From Deltaproteobacteria bacterium (GTDB lineage: Bacteria; Desulfobacterota; Syntrophia; Syntrophales; Smithellaceae): a stretch of DNA of 64,000 bases. The position numbers and the translations under genes are program-made. Positions 36,712-45,580 of this stretch are shown here, piece after piece; the first letter of the stretch is position 1; each line of letters starts with the position of its first letter. The stretch covers positions 39,763-103,762 of the forward strand of contig JAKLGV010000009.1 in assembly GCA_022710585.1 (NCBI GenBank), given 5' to 3'. A model generated the notes under the pieces. The model worked only from the letters and a program-made list of their open reading frames with translations. It ran no database searches and was not told the origin of the DNA.

Positions 36712-37968
36712 TCATCTGGCAAGTATCTGATTTTGAAGAAATAAATAGGCAAAGACTTTGGCGTTGCCCGTTATGTTGTCGATCGGGCAGTTTTCATCCG
36801 GCTGATGGGCGTTCTGGTTGGTTTTCGACCAGACGGCGACCGGGTAACTCTTTTTGCGGATATAGGAGGCGACAGTTCCCGCGCCGACGCCCCCGGCGAA
36901 AGACCGCACGTTGTAAACTTTTTGAATGGCTTCCTGAAGGGCTAACACAACGGGCGCGTCGGACGGGGTCGGCCGGGCCGACTGCACGTATTGTGCGGTG
37001 GATATCTCGATCTGCACCTTGAATTTCTTTTCCACCTTGCGGACGATGTGTTGAATTTCATCCATGACATCCTTTAAGTCATATTCCGGCAGCACCCGGC
37101 AATCCATGCAGAAAACATCCTCGCCCGGGATGGTATTGATATTGCCCACATTGGCTTCCTTTTTGGTCGGCTCAAACGTGCTTTGCGGCGGATCAAAGAG
37201 CGGATCGGTGTTAGAGAATATTTTTCTCAACTTAATTAATTTAGTGACCAGATACGATGCCGCGGTGAAAGCGTTATTGCCGAGATGCGGATTGGATCCG
37301 TGGCATTGTTTCCCTTTGGTTTTGAAGCACAGCCAGAGCATGCTCTTCTCGGCGACTTCGATTAAGGAGCCCTCGGGATTTCCCGAATCGGGCACCACGA
37401 TCAGATCATCAGGGTTGAAAAGGTTTTCCGTCGTATCCATCATGAAATGCAAACCTTTATTGCTGGACGTCTCTTCATCGGAGACGAAAGCGAGCTTGAT
37501 GGATGTTTCCGGTATAATCCCCTCGTCCATTAAAGCTTTCGCGGCGAAAATAGAGGCGACCATGTCCTGTTGATTATCTTCCACGCCGCGGCCGAAAATA
37601 TGGCCGTCTTTCACATACGCCTTGTAAGGGTCTTGACTCCAGAGACGCAATTCGCCGGGGGGAACAATATCCATATGGGTAATAATCCAGATAAACCGGT
37701 TTTTGTTTTTCCCTTCGAGGGTGGTCACGAAATTGGGGCGGATGCCGGAAGAAACTCTGGAATCCTGTGCGTCGTAATGCTGAAAATTTTTAAAGCCCAT
37801 TTGCGCCAGGCGCTCCTGGAGAAAATGGGCTTTGAGCCATTCCCCGTCGCCGCCGTTTTCGGGTCCAACGGCCGGATGAGCCGTGAGGTCTTTCTGCAAT
37901 TCGATTATGGCATCGCGGTAGGAATCTATTCTTTGCGATACCTTACCAAATAGTGTTTCATCCATCAT
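36712..37968 (-). CDS. M20-family metallopeptidase
   Basis: 418 aa from ATG 37968 (AAGGA upstream). Metal ligands are recognisable: ITHMDIVPPGE with the first His-x-Asp, GRGVEDNQQDMVA with the bridging Asp, VSDEETSSNKG with the catalytic Glu pair, and a late GGVGAGTVASYIR region. It is in the ArgE/DapE/carboxypeptidase G2 group, which hydrolyses small peptides or N-acyl amino acids with two zinc ions. No signal peptide is visible, so it is cytosolic. Substrate is unknown. The two M16 proteases lie directly upstream, which hints at a shared peptide-breakdown role. Confidence 0.9.
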   Translation of the reverse strand: MMDETLFGKVSQRIDSYRDAIIELQKDLTAHPAVGPENGGDGEWLKAHFLQERLAQMGFKNFQHYDAQDSRVSSGIRPNFVTTLEGKNKNRFIWIITHMDIVPPGELRLWSQDPYKAYVKDGHIFGRGVEDNQQDMVASIFAAKALMDEGIIPETSIKLAFVSDEETSSNKGLHFMMDTTENLFNPDDLIVVPDSGNPEGSLIEVAEKSMLWLCFKTKGKQCHGSNPHLGNNAFTAASYLVTKLIKLRKIFSNTDPLFDPPQSTFEPTKKEANVGNINTIPGEDVFCMDCRVLPEYDLKDVMDEIQHIVRKVEKKFKVQIEISTAQYVQSARPTPSDAPVVLALQEAIQKVYNVRSFAGGVGAGTVASYIRKKSYPVAVWSKTNQNAHQPDENCPIDNITGNAKVFAYLFLQNQILAR

Positions 37969-37985
37969 AAACAATCCTTAAAAAA

Positions 37986-39413
37986 TTACTCTTCGGGCGT
38001 TATCAAAACAAATTCTTTCCCGGGCGCGGGTTGATCCATCTTTTTCCTGTCGCCCAGAATTAAAACAACATTTTTGTTTTTGTCCAGATATTTAACGGCG
38101 GTCCGGTTGATTTTTTCCACACTGACTTTTTCAATTTTATCGCGATATGTCCGCAGATAATCGGCGGGCAGCTTTTCATAGTCGACATTCATCTGCTGCC
38201 ATACAATTTGTTCGGGCGTGGCAAAGGAGAAGATGAAGCCGTCGATGATCGATTTTTTCGCCCAGTTCAATTCCTTTTCCGTAATGGGATGGGTGAGCAG
38301 TTTGGCCAGCTCGTCATCCATCAGCGCCAGTGCTTTCATCGTCGAGGATGTTTTTGTAAACGCGTAGCTGCCGAAAATACCGTAATCGGTTCGGGCGCGA
38401 TAGAAGCTTCCGGCGCTGTAGGCCAGCCCCTCGCTGTTGCGCACGACATTCACGATCCGGGAGGGAAAGCCGCCGCTGCCGAGTATGAAATCCAGCACGG
38501 AGAAGGCGTAAAAATCAGGATGATTCTTGTCGATCGTATAAAGGCCGCTGATGACGGTCGATTGGGGAATATCTTTGTCGATCAGATAAATTCCCGGCTT
38601 TGATTGCTGGACCGGCGCGGTGATAGCTTCGGGCAGATTCCCTTTTTTCCAGGAGCCGAAATATTGCCCGAATAATTTCAGGACGTCGTCCCGGCTGATA
38701 TCTCCGCTGACAGCGAACATCGCGTTATTGGGCAGAAAGAAGCGATTGTGGAATTGAACCAGGTCGTCGCGCTGAATGCGGGCCAGCGATTTCAGAGACG
38801 GGAAGCGTCCGCGCGGATCGCCCTGATAAATCAGGCGATTGAATTCCTGAAAGGCCAGTCCCTGGGGATCATCTTTCAGTCTCCTGATTTCCTCGTTTTT
38901 CAACTGCCGGGCCAGCTCGAATTTTTCCGGTTCAAAAGCCGGACTGATGATGATTTGAGAGAGCAGATTCAGTCCCTGTTCAAGATGCGTATTTAAAATG
39001 GAAAAGCCGATCTGCGCCGATTCCCGGGCTATCGAAACGGACACGGATGCCGCAAGCTGATCCAGTTGCCGGTCAATGTCCGCGCTCTTCATTTTTGCCG
39101 TTCCGCCTGTTCTCATCACGTAAGCGGTTAATTCCCCCGTGCCTTCTTTTTGGGTCGGGTCATACATCGTTCCCGTTTTGATCAGCGCTCCAATATTGAC
39201 CAGGGGCAGTTCGTGGTTTTCCAGAATGTAGAGAACCATGCCGTTGTCCAGAACCACCCGCTCGGCCTGCGGCAGTTCAAAACGTAGTGCTTCGTATTGA
39301 ATTTTGTCGGGAGCGGGCTGTGAGGCGTTTACTTCGGAAGCCAGCGCCTTTCCATGAAAAAGAGGCAGCCCGATCAGCAGGAACGCTAAAACAGCGGCAA
39401 GTTTTTTTATCAT
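37986..39413 (-). CDS. M16-family (insulinase) protein lacking the zinc motif
   Basis: 475 aa with a signal peptide (LAAVLAFLLIGLPLFHGKAL). It has the two-domain M16 fold, with NGMVLYILENHELPLVNIGA at the start and the YxxR-type GLAYSAGSFYRARTDYG region late. At the place of the zinc-binding HxxEH it reads GELTAYVMRTGG, so it should be catalytically inactive. Paired with the active M16 protein encoded just downstream in reading direction (4-bp overlap), it resembles the inactive partner of heterodimeric M16 peptidases. Location: periplasm. Confidence 0.88.
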   Translation of the reverse strand: MIKKLAAVLAFLLIGLPLFHGKALASEVNASQPAPDKIQYEALRFELPQAERVVLDNGMVLYILENHELPLVNIGALIKTGTMYDPTQKEGTGELTAYVMRTGGTAKMKSADIDRQLDQLAASVSVSIARESAQIGFSILNTHLEQGLNLLSQIIISPAFEPEKFELARQLKNEEIRRLKDDPQGLAFQEFNRLIYQGDPRGRFPSLKSLARIQRDDLVQFHNRFFLPNNAMFAVSGDISRDDVLKLFGQYFGSWKKGNLPEAITAPVQQSKPGIYLIDKDIPQSTVISGLYTIDKNHPDFYAFSVLDFILGSGGFPSRIVNVVRNSEGLAYSAGSFYRARTDYGIFGSYAFTKTSSTMKALALMDDELAKLLTHPITEKELNWAKKSIIDGFIFSFATPEQIVWQQMNVDYEKLPADYLRTYRDKIEKVSVEKINRTAVKYLDKNKNVVLILGDRKKMDQPAPGKEFVLITPEE

Positions 39414-40933
39414 TTGTCTTTTCCCGTTAAACTTTCCATTTTTTTGTTTAAGACGGCTGTTGTCCGGTTGTTGCTGTTCAAATATGTGATGGCTGCCCGG
39501 CGAATATCCTCCGCCGTTACCCTGTCAATGTTTTCTGGATAATCGGCAAAATATTGATAATCGCCCAGCAGGACTTCGTAATAGGACAGGGTGGAGGCAA
39601 TTTCCCCGTTGGAATCGAGACTCTGGATAAAAGCCATCTTGATATTATTTTTCGCTTTAACCAGTTCCTCGTCGGAAACGAGACCGGTTTTGAGCTGCTC
39701 GATTTCCTTTAATATGGCCTCCTCCAGTTCGGCATTCGTATGAGGATGGCGGGGTTGGGCAAAGATGGTGAAGAGGTTCGGGTATCGGGATGCCGGGATG
39801 CCGTTGATTGCGCTAACGCTTTTGGCAATCTGCTGTTGGGTGACCAGTCTGTTGTAGAGCCGGCTGGTTCGGCCTTTGCTTAAAATGGTCTCCATGACAT
39901 CGAACACATAATCATCGGCGTGGGGCGCATTGGGTTTATGGTAACCGATAATCATCATGGGATTGGCATCGAAGATGATGTCCGTCCGTCTTTCTGATTG
40001 CTGCGGCGCTTCCGCGGGAATTGCGCTCTTGAGTGCTTTATGTGCGGGGATTCTGCCGAAGTATTTTTCAATGATTTTGAGGGTCGTGTCGGGTTTGATA
40101 TCGCCGACCACCGCAATGACAATGCTTTCCGGTGCCGTGTACCTTTTCGAAATTTTCCTCAGAGCGTCCGGGCTCAAACGCGCCAAATCTTCAGCCCAGC
40201 CGATGACCGGTCTTCCGTAGGGATGCGTCTTGTAGGCGGTTTTCATAAACTGTTCGTATAATTTTCCGTCCGGGTCGGCTTCAATCCGCTGCCGTCTTTC
40301 TTCCATCACCACGTCGCGCTCCGTGTAAAAGTCGCGAAAGATGGGATTGAGCAGGCGGTCCGATTCGATTCTTGCCCAGAGTTCGATCTTGTTGGCGGGC
40401 AGACTGACATGATAGGTTGTGGTATCCTGGCCGGTGCCGGCGTTCATATCCAGCCCGCCGTTTTCCGTGTAAAGCCGGTCGATTTCATTGGGAATGAAAT
40501 ATTGTTTGTGCCCGGTCTGCAGCTTTTTAAGGCGGGCGGAAAGTTTTTCTATTAATTTGGCGTCGGCTTTTCCCGCTTTGTTTTTTTCTTTGTCCAGAAG
40601 ACGGCCGGTTTTTTCGATCTGCGCCAGGATGGCTTTTTCGGCTTTGTAATCTTTCGTGCCGATGGACGGTGTGCCTTTGAACATCATGTGCTCCAGAAAA
40701 TGAGCCGCGCCGCTTTCACTCTTTTCTTCATCAACCGCCCCGACGCGATAACTGATGTATAGAGCAACCGTCGGGCTCAAATGCCGCTCCAGCATCAGGA
40801 CGGTAATGCCATTGGACAGCTTGGTCTTAATGACCCTGCTTTTTAAATCAAAGCCATACGAAGGATGGCAAACAAGGAAAATAAGAGCAAAGACCAGGAT
40901 GGCTCTGTAAAGATTATTCGGTTTCTTCTTCAT
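39410..40933 (-). CDS. M16-family zinc protease, active subunit
   Basis: 507 aa from ATG 40933 (AGGA 8 nt upstream). A signal peptide (AILVFALIFLVCHPSYG) targets the periplasm. The inverted zinc motif HFLEH is at residues 78-82, and the distal Glu lies in FYTERDVVMEERR. A ~70-aa insertion of Lys-rich sequence follows the motif. It should form a peptidase chamber with the inactive partner whose start overlaps its stop. Processing-peptidase-like enzymes cut peptides or exported proteins; the target is unknown. Confidence 0.92.
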   Translation of the reverse strand: MKKKPNNLYRAILVFALIFLVCHPSYGFDLKSRVIKTKLSNGITVLMLERHLSPTVALYISYRVGAVDEEKSESGAAHFLEHMMFKGTPSIGTKDYKAEKAILAQIEKTGRLLDKEKNKAGKADAKLIEKLSARLKKLQTGHKQYFIPNEIDRLYTENGGLDMNAGTGQDTTTYHVSLPANKIELWARIESDRLLNPIFRDFYTERDVVMEERRQRIEADPDGKLYEQFMKTAYKTHPYGRPVIGWAEDLARLSPDALRKISKRYTAPESIVIAVVGDIKPDTTLKIIEKYFGRIPAHKALKSAIPAEAPQQSERRTDIIFDANPMMIIGYHKPNAPHADDYVFDVMETILSKGRTSRLYNRLVTQQQIAKSVSAINGIPASRYPNLFTIFAQPRHPHTNAELEEAILKEIEQLKTGLVSDEELVKAKNNIKMAFIQSLDSNGEIASTLSYYEVLLGDYQYFADYPENIDRVTAEDIRRAAITYLNSNNRTTAVLNKKMESLTGKDK

Positions 40934-41156
40934 GCGTTTCATCCTGTTTCCGGTGCTTGAACCGGAAGAAAAAATAAATGATGCCGACAAGGCAAACTAA
41001 AATAAGCAGCGACGCCGAGAAAAAATACATCAAGAATTCCATCGGATTGTTGAGCCGGTAAGAGCCCATTAACGTGTTGACGCCGATGAGCAGAAAAAAA
41101 AGAGACAACACCAGAACGAGTATATTTTTTATCCATATTAAAATGTTCACGCTCAA
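40914..41156 (-). CDS. Small two-helix membrane protein
   Basis: 80 aa of no family I recognise. Two hydrophobic segments (ILVLVLSLFFLLIGVNTLMG and FLMYFFSASLLILVCLVGII) are followed by a charged tail ending in EEETE. It overlaps the start of the M16 protease gene by 20 bp and runs in the same direction. It could assist the protease or the following radical SAM system, but this is only positional inference. Confidence 0.6.
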   Translation of the reverse strand: MSVNILIWIKNILVLVLSLFFLLIGVNTLMGSYRLNNPMEFLMYFFSASLLILVCLVGIIYFFFRFKHRKQDETHEEETE

Positions 41157-41165
41157 ACACCTTTT

Positions 41166-42512
41166 TCAGATACCTTGAATCTTCTTTTTCAAGCCCGCAT
41201 AAACCTCAAAACTGAAATCATTGTTCCGGCAGGGCAGCAGCGAGTTATTATGATACAGGGGTTCATTCAGAATGTCAAAGGATGAACACGCCACGGCTTC
41301 CTCCCACATTTTTGTACCGGGAATCGGAGAGTATTCGGCCAGCATGGGTCTCGCGCCGCATTCCTGAACGAAGGCAACACTGTCGATCACTTCCTGAGCT
41401 TTCTGGTCGGGCATGCCGCAGAGAAGATAGATGCCGATTTCCCGGGTTTGATAACCGGCATTTTTTAAATGGCGCACCGCCTGACGCAATTCTTCATTTT
41501 TGACTTTTCCGCCGGTCTGAATCTGCCTGTTGAAGTCGGACGTTTCAAAACCAAACCGGATGGTCTTAAAGCCGGAAGCGAAAAGCAATTCAGCCAGCTC
41601 TTTCGTGACTTCCCGCAGGTGCAGCCCGTTGGGGCAGTGGAACCGGCATGTCAACTTTCTTTTCCTAATCTCCTGCAGCAGGGGAACAATCATTTCTTCC
41701 GGATTGACGAGCAGGGCGTCGTCATAAAAACAGAAATGCGTGACGCCGGATTGGTTCTGCCAGTATTCCATTTCATCGGCGACCTTGATCGGGTTGCGTC
41801 GCCGGAACTTGCTGTTAAACAAAGGTGACGCGCAGTAGCTGCAGCGGTAGGGGCAGCCGCGGGACGTGATCACAGGCAGGTGTTCTATTTTCTGAATCAA
41901 ATCGAAAACAGGGTAGGGGTGCGAATCGAGATCGCTGACCTCCGGCATGAATGAATGATTTTCGCCGAAGTTTTTTTCGATCAAGTCAAGAATTTGTCTT
42001 TCCCCCGCGCCGGAAATGATATAATCGGCGCCGGAGAATTTGACGGCGTGGTCATAGCAGAGCGTCGCGTATTTGCCGCCCAGAACCACCGGAACCTGCG
42101 GCAGGATATCTTTGATGATGCGGATGGCTTCAAAAACACCGGGATACCAGTAGGTCATCATGGATGTCATCAGAATCAGATCGGCATCCTGATGTTTTTT
42201 CAGTTCGGCGGCGAAAATCTCCGGCAGAATACCGTAGCGGCAGTAGTTTCTGGAAAACATTTTCAGTGCGGGAGGCGCGGGAATCGTCTGCCGGTAAAAT
42301 TTGCCGCTGCCGGAGGCATAACGCCGGGGCTTCTTCAGACCCTGTCGGGCCATGGCCGGATGATACGGGTCAAGGCAATCCATCAGATGAACCTGATGAT
42401 TGTTCTGCCTCAGCAGTCCACCCAGGTATAAAAGGCCGAGAGGTTTGATCCAGAAATCGTAGGCTGCGAAGTCGTGAATCCATGGATTGACTAAAAGAAT
42501 CTTCTTGCTCAT
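41166..42512 (-). CDS. Radical SAM protein with B12-binding-like N-terminus
   Basis: 448 aa from ATG 42512 (MSKKILLVNPW); a frame start at 42539 is less typical. The N-terminal ~170 residues have the Rossmann layout of cobalamin-binding domains, with LGLLYLGGLLRQNNHQVHLM and VVLGGKYATL, but no DxHxxG. The radical SAM core has SRGCPYRCSYCASPLF, whose three cysteines bind the 4Fe-4S cluster, then GFETSDFNRQIQTGGK and YLLCGMPDQ. This class makes difficult C-C, C-S or methyl transfers; the substrate cannot be inferred. It stands alone, followed by the small membrane protein. Confidence 0.85.
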   Translation of the reverse strand: MSKKILLVNPWIHDFAAYDFWIKPLGLLYLGGLLRQNNHQVHLMDCLDPYHPAMARQGLKKPRRYASGSGKFYRQTIPAPPALKMFSRNYCRYGILPEIFAAELKKHQDADLILMTSMMTYWYPGVFEAIRIIKDILPQVPVVLGGKYATLCYDHAVKFSGADYIISGAGERQILDLIEKNFGENHSFMPEVSDLDSHPYPVFDLIQKIEHLPVITSRGCPYRCSYCASPLFNSKFRRRNPIKVADEMEYWQNQSGVTHFCFYDDALLVNPEEMIVPLLQEIRKRKLTCRFHCPNGLHLREVTKELAELLFASGFKTIRFGFETSDFNRQIQTGGKVKNEELRQAVRHLKNAGYQTREIGIYLLCGMPDQKAQEVIDSVAFVQECGARPMLAEYSPIPGTKMWEEAVACSSFDILNEPLYHNNSLLPCRNNDFSFEVYAGLKKKIQGI

Positions 42513-42632
42513 CGGCGCCTGTTTATCATAACGGGTCAATATTTACAAAATTATCGATGGGGAGGCTTTCGCCTTCCGGACTGGTGATCCGGGATTGATG
42601 CAATCAGCGGACGGGCGCGATATGGCGATAAA

Positions 42633-42661
42633 TTGACTTCATAAGGCTTTTATGCTAATCA
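42633..42661 (+). promoter_or_regulatory. Putative promoter of the EIID-HPr-EI operon
   Basis: TTGACT (42633-42638), a 17-nt spacer and TAATCA (42656-42661) lie about 60 bp before the EIID start, in the gap after the divergent radical SAM gene. Confidence 0.45.
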
Positions 42662-42722
42662 ACCCGCGACAATAAGCGTCAATAAAAATTTGAAATTATT
42701 TGTCTTTGAGGGTCTGAAGCGC

Positions 42723-43481
42723 GTGAGAAAGACGACGTTGGTAAATATTTTTTTAAGGTCTTTGCTGATTCACGCGACGCTGAATTTCAGGCGAATGCAG
42801 AATCTGGGTTTTACGATGGCGATCATTCCCCTGATCCGGGAACTGAAGCTCAACGAGAAGGAATCGGAAGCGTTTTTGACGAAACACCTGCAGATGTTTA
42901 ATACGCATCCGTACTTTACGGGACCGATCGTCGGATCCATTGTTGGTCTGGAAGAAGAACATGCTTCCCAAAAGGATGAGCTTTTTGACGCGAATGCAAT
43001 TAAACAGAGTTTTATGGCATCATACGCGGCGATTGGCGATACGTTTTTCTGGGGAGCGTTCCGGCCCTTTGCCGCTTTTGTCAGTATTCTTTTGATGTAT
43101 CTGGGGTTGGCCTTTGCGCCGGTCATTTACCTCTTGATCTATACGCCGGTTCATGTCTGGGTGCGGCTGAAAGGATTCATCGAAGGATACTATCGGGGGA
43201 AAAGGGGATTTGAATTTATTCGTTCCCTGAACCTTCCCGGTCTGGCTGTGAAAATTCGCTGGATGTCGCTCGGGGTGCTGATCGCTTTGCTCCTCTGGCT
43301 TTCGCGCTCCGGCGGGTACTGGCCTTTTATGCAGACGTACAACATTGTCATTCGACTTGCCGCAGTGGCCGTCGTTTTGCTTTGTATGTTCTTGATGCAC
43401 AAAGGCCTTACGCAGCTTCAACTGCTTTACGGTGCGGTGGCGGTATTTGTTGTTATTTCTTGGACGGGATTGATGAATTGA
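42723..43481 (+). CDS. PTS mannose-family EIID component
   Basis: 252 aa from GTG 42723, which gives the family-like start MRKTTLVNIFLRSLLIHATL with a GAGGG site; a TTG at 42690 is the alternative. RRMQNLGFTMAIIPLIREL, NTHPYFTGPIVGSIVGLEEE and the C-terminal helices are characteristic of mannose/fructose/sorbose EIID, a membrane part of the sugar permease. The partner components EIIA, EIIB and EIIC are not in the upstream region, which is occupied by a gene on the other strand. The stop overlaps the HPr start. Confidence 0.88.
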   Translation: MRKTTLVNIFLRSLLIHATLNFRRMQNLGFTMAIIPLIRELKLNEKESEAFLTKHLQMFNTHPYFTGPIVGSIVGLEEEHASQKDELFDANAIKQSFMASYAAIGDTFFWGAFRPFAAFVSILLMYLGLAFAPVIYLLIYTPVHVWVRLKGFIEGYYRGKRGFEFIRSLNLPGLAVKIRWMSLGVLIALLLWLSRSGGYWPFMQTYNIVIRLAAVAVVLLCMFLMHKGLTQLQLLYGAVAVFVVISWTGLMN

Positions 43482-43747
43482 CGCAGACAAAAACATTGGC
43501 ATTAAAAAATAAGTTGGGGATGCACGCGCGGGCGGCGGCATCCTTCGTGAAAGTGGCACAGCAGTTTGATTCGAAAATCTACATTGAGCGCGATGGCCAG
43601 ACCGTTGATGGAAACAGTATTCTGGATATTCTCACGCTGGCCTGTCCCTATGGCGGGAAACTGACCATTACGGCGGAAGGAACGGATGCGGCTGTGGCCA
43701 TCAAAGAGCTGGAAAAGCTGATCGAAAATAAATTTGGAGAAGAGTAA
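43478..43747 (+). CDS. ptsH: Phosphocarrier protein HPr
   Basis: 89 aa from a TTG start inside the EIID stop (TTGA overlap); the frame is open upstream but lacks family similarity. KNKLGMHARAAASFVKVAQQ carries the phosphorylated histidine (H16). The second regulatory site, the serine of NSILDIL (about S47), is also present, so control by an HPr kinase is possible. It accepts phosphate from EI, whose gene follows 8 bp later. Confidence 0.95.
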   Translation: MTQTKTLALKNKLGMHARAAASFVKVAQQFDSKIYIERDGQTVDGNSILDILTLACPYGGKLTITAEGTDAAVAIKELEKLIENKFGEE

Positions 43748-43755
43748 ATAAGAAT

Positions 43756-45543
43756 ATGAGCGCTGATCAATCAACCAAAACATTTGTTCTCAAGGGCGTG
43801 GGCGTTTCGCCGGGCATTGCCATTGGCCGCTGCTACCGCTTCGATCCGTTGGGCAGTCAGATATCATTCTACAAACTCAAAGACGAATCGCTGGTTCCGA
43901 AAGAGGTGCAGCGCTTCCGAAAAGCGCTGAAAGAATCCGAAGAGCAACTGCTGGACATTCAAAAAAATCTCAGGAAGGCAAAAATCACCGAGCCCGTTTA
44001 TGTCATTGATGTGCACATTCTGATTCTGAAAGATAAAATGTTTTCCAACCGTACCGTCAAATACATCCGGGATCAGGGCATCAACGCCGAATGGGCGCTG
44101 CGCATGACGCTGGATCATTACAAGCAGATTTTTGAAGGGGTGCAGGACGATTACATCAGCAGCCGGATCAGTGATGTCCAGTACGTGGTGCAGAGAATTC
44201 TGCGCAATCTCACCGGCGAAAAACATGAAATCGTCTGGGAGGTCGGCAATAACGGTGTGATCGTGGTGTCCCACGACATCTCTCCGGCCGATACGGCTCA
44301 GATGAAGCTGGACAAGATTCTCGGGTTTGCCACGGACAGCGGCGGACGCACCTCGCATACGGCCATTGTGGCCCGCTCGCTGGAACTGCCCGCGGTCGTC
44401 GGTCTGGATGACATTACTCACTACGTCCGCACCGATGACGAAGTGATTGTGGATGGCACGGCCGGCATGGTTGTGATTAATCCCTATCCAGACATGCTCA
44501 AGCGATATGAAGAAAAGAAGCGCCATTACGACGTGGCCAATGACGAATATCTGAAATTCGGCAAACTGCCCGCCGTCACATTGGATAACTACGAGGTGCA
44601 GATCGGCTGCAATATTGAATTTATCGAAGAGATTCCTTCCGCGATCGCCCACGGCGCGGAAAGTATTGGCCTGTATCGGACGGAATTTCTTTATATCTAC
44701 CGCGAAGACTTGCCGACGGAAGAGGATCATTTCAACAATTACCGACAGGTGGTGACCAACCCGAATCTGTCCTCTTCCACCATCCGGACGTTTGATCTGG
44801 GCGGCGACAAATTTGCCAATTATCAGAAACAGAGCAAGGAACTCAATCCCCAGATGGGCATGAGAGCGATTCGCTTCTGCCTGAAGGAAGTGGAGATCTT
44901 CAAAACCCAGCTCAGAGCCATCTGGCGCGTCAGCGCGCTGGGAAAAACAAAAATTCTTTTTCCGATGATTTCCAGCGTGGAAGAAATCAGGGAAGCCAAG
45001 AAAATACTGGAAGAAGCCCGTCAGGAGCTCATTGAGGAAGGTGTGAACAACATTCCCGAAAAAATTGACATCGGCATCATGATGGAAGTGCCTTCCGCTG
45101 TTGTCATTGCCGACAAGCTGGCACAGGAAGTCGATTTTTTCAGCATCGGCACGAACGACTTGATTCAATACTCCCTGGCAATTGACAGGGCCAACGAGCG
45201 TTTGACCTATATGTACGAGCCGTTGCACCCGGCTGTCTTAAGACTGATCCAGAACGTGGTGGAGGCCGCGCATCAGGCCGGTATTGAAGTGGCCATGTGC
45301 GGTGAAATGGCCGGCGATCCGCTTTGCATTCTGATTCTGCTGGGGATGAAGCTCGATGAGTTGAGTATGAATCATCTGGCCATCCCGCGCATCAAGAAAA
45401 TCATCCGGGAGACCACAATGGAAGAAGCAGAAACGGTGCTGAACAAAGCCCTTTCCTTTAGCACCGCGCCCGAAGTCCGCTCTTATGTTCAGGATTACAT
45501 GGTCAATCGTTTCCCCGAAGAATTTATCGCCGAAGAAGATTAA
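43756..45543 (+). CDS. ptsI: Phosphoenolpyruvate-protein phosphotransferase (PTS enzyme I)
   Basis: 595 aa, slightly longer than the ~575 of most EI. GGRTSHTAIVARSLELPAVV holds the phospho-histidine (H201). The PEP-binding barrel shows GLYRTEFLYI, TFDLGGDKF, NPQMGMRAIRFC, GIMMEVPSAV, FSIGTNDLIQY and the acid-base cysteine in VAMCGEMAGDP. It moves phosphate from PEP to HPr. With only EIID nearby, the pathway here may serve signalling as much as transport. Confidence 0.96.
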   Translation: MSADQSTKTFVLKGVGVSPGIAIGRCYRFDPLGSQISFYKLKDESLVPKEVQRFRKALKESEEQLLDIQKNLRKAKITEPVYVIDVHILILKDKMFSNRTVKYIRDQGINAEWALRMTLDHYKQIFEGVQDDYISSRISDVQYVVQRILRNLTGEKHEIVWEVGNNGVIVVSHDISPADTAQMKLDKILGFATDSGGRTSHTAIVARSLELPAVVGLDDITHYVRTDDEVIVDGTAGMVVINPYPDMLKRYEEKKRHYDVANDEYLKFGKLPAVTLDNYEVQIGCNIEFIEEIPSAIAHGAESIGLYRTEFLYIYREDLPTEEDHFNNYRQVVTNPNLSSSTIRTFDLGGDKFANYQKQSKELNPQMGMRAIRFCLKEVEIFKTQLRAIWRVSALGKTKILFPMISSVEEIREAKKILEEARQELIEEGVNNIPEKIDIGIMMEVPSAVVIADKLAQEVDFFSIGTNDLIQYSLAIDRANERLTYMYEPLHPAVLRLIQNVVEAAHQAGIEVAMCGEMAGDPLCILILLGMKLDELSMNHLAIPRIKKIIRETTMEEAETVLNKALSFSTAPEVRSYVQDYMVNRFPEEFIAEED

Positions 45544-45580
45544 TCGTTGAGCCATTTTTTTTCTGCGGAGAAAATCAGTC

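Noticed and set aside
43864..45228. Long open frame (454 codons) on the minus strand opposite enzyme I
   Set aside because: The plus strand encodes a complete EI with all active-site motifs; the antisense frame has no recognisable domain and results from codon bias.
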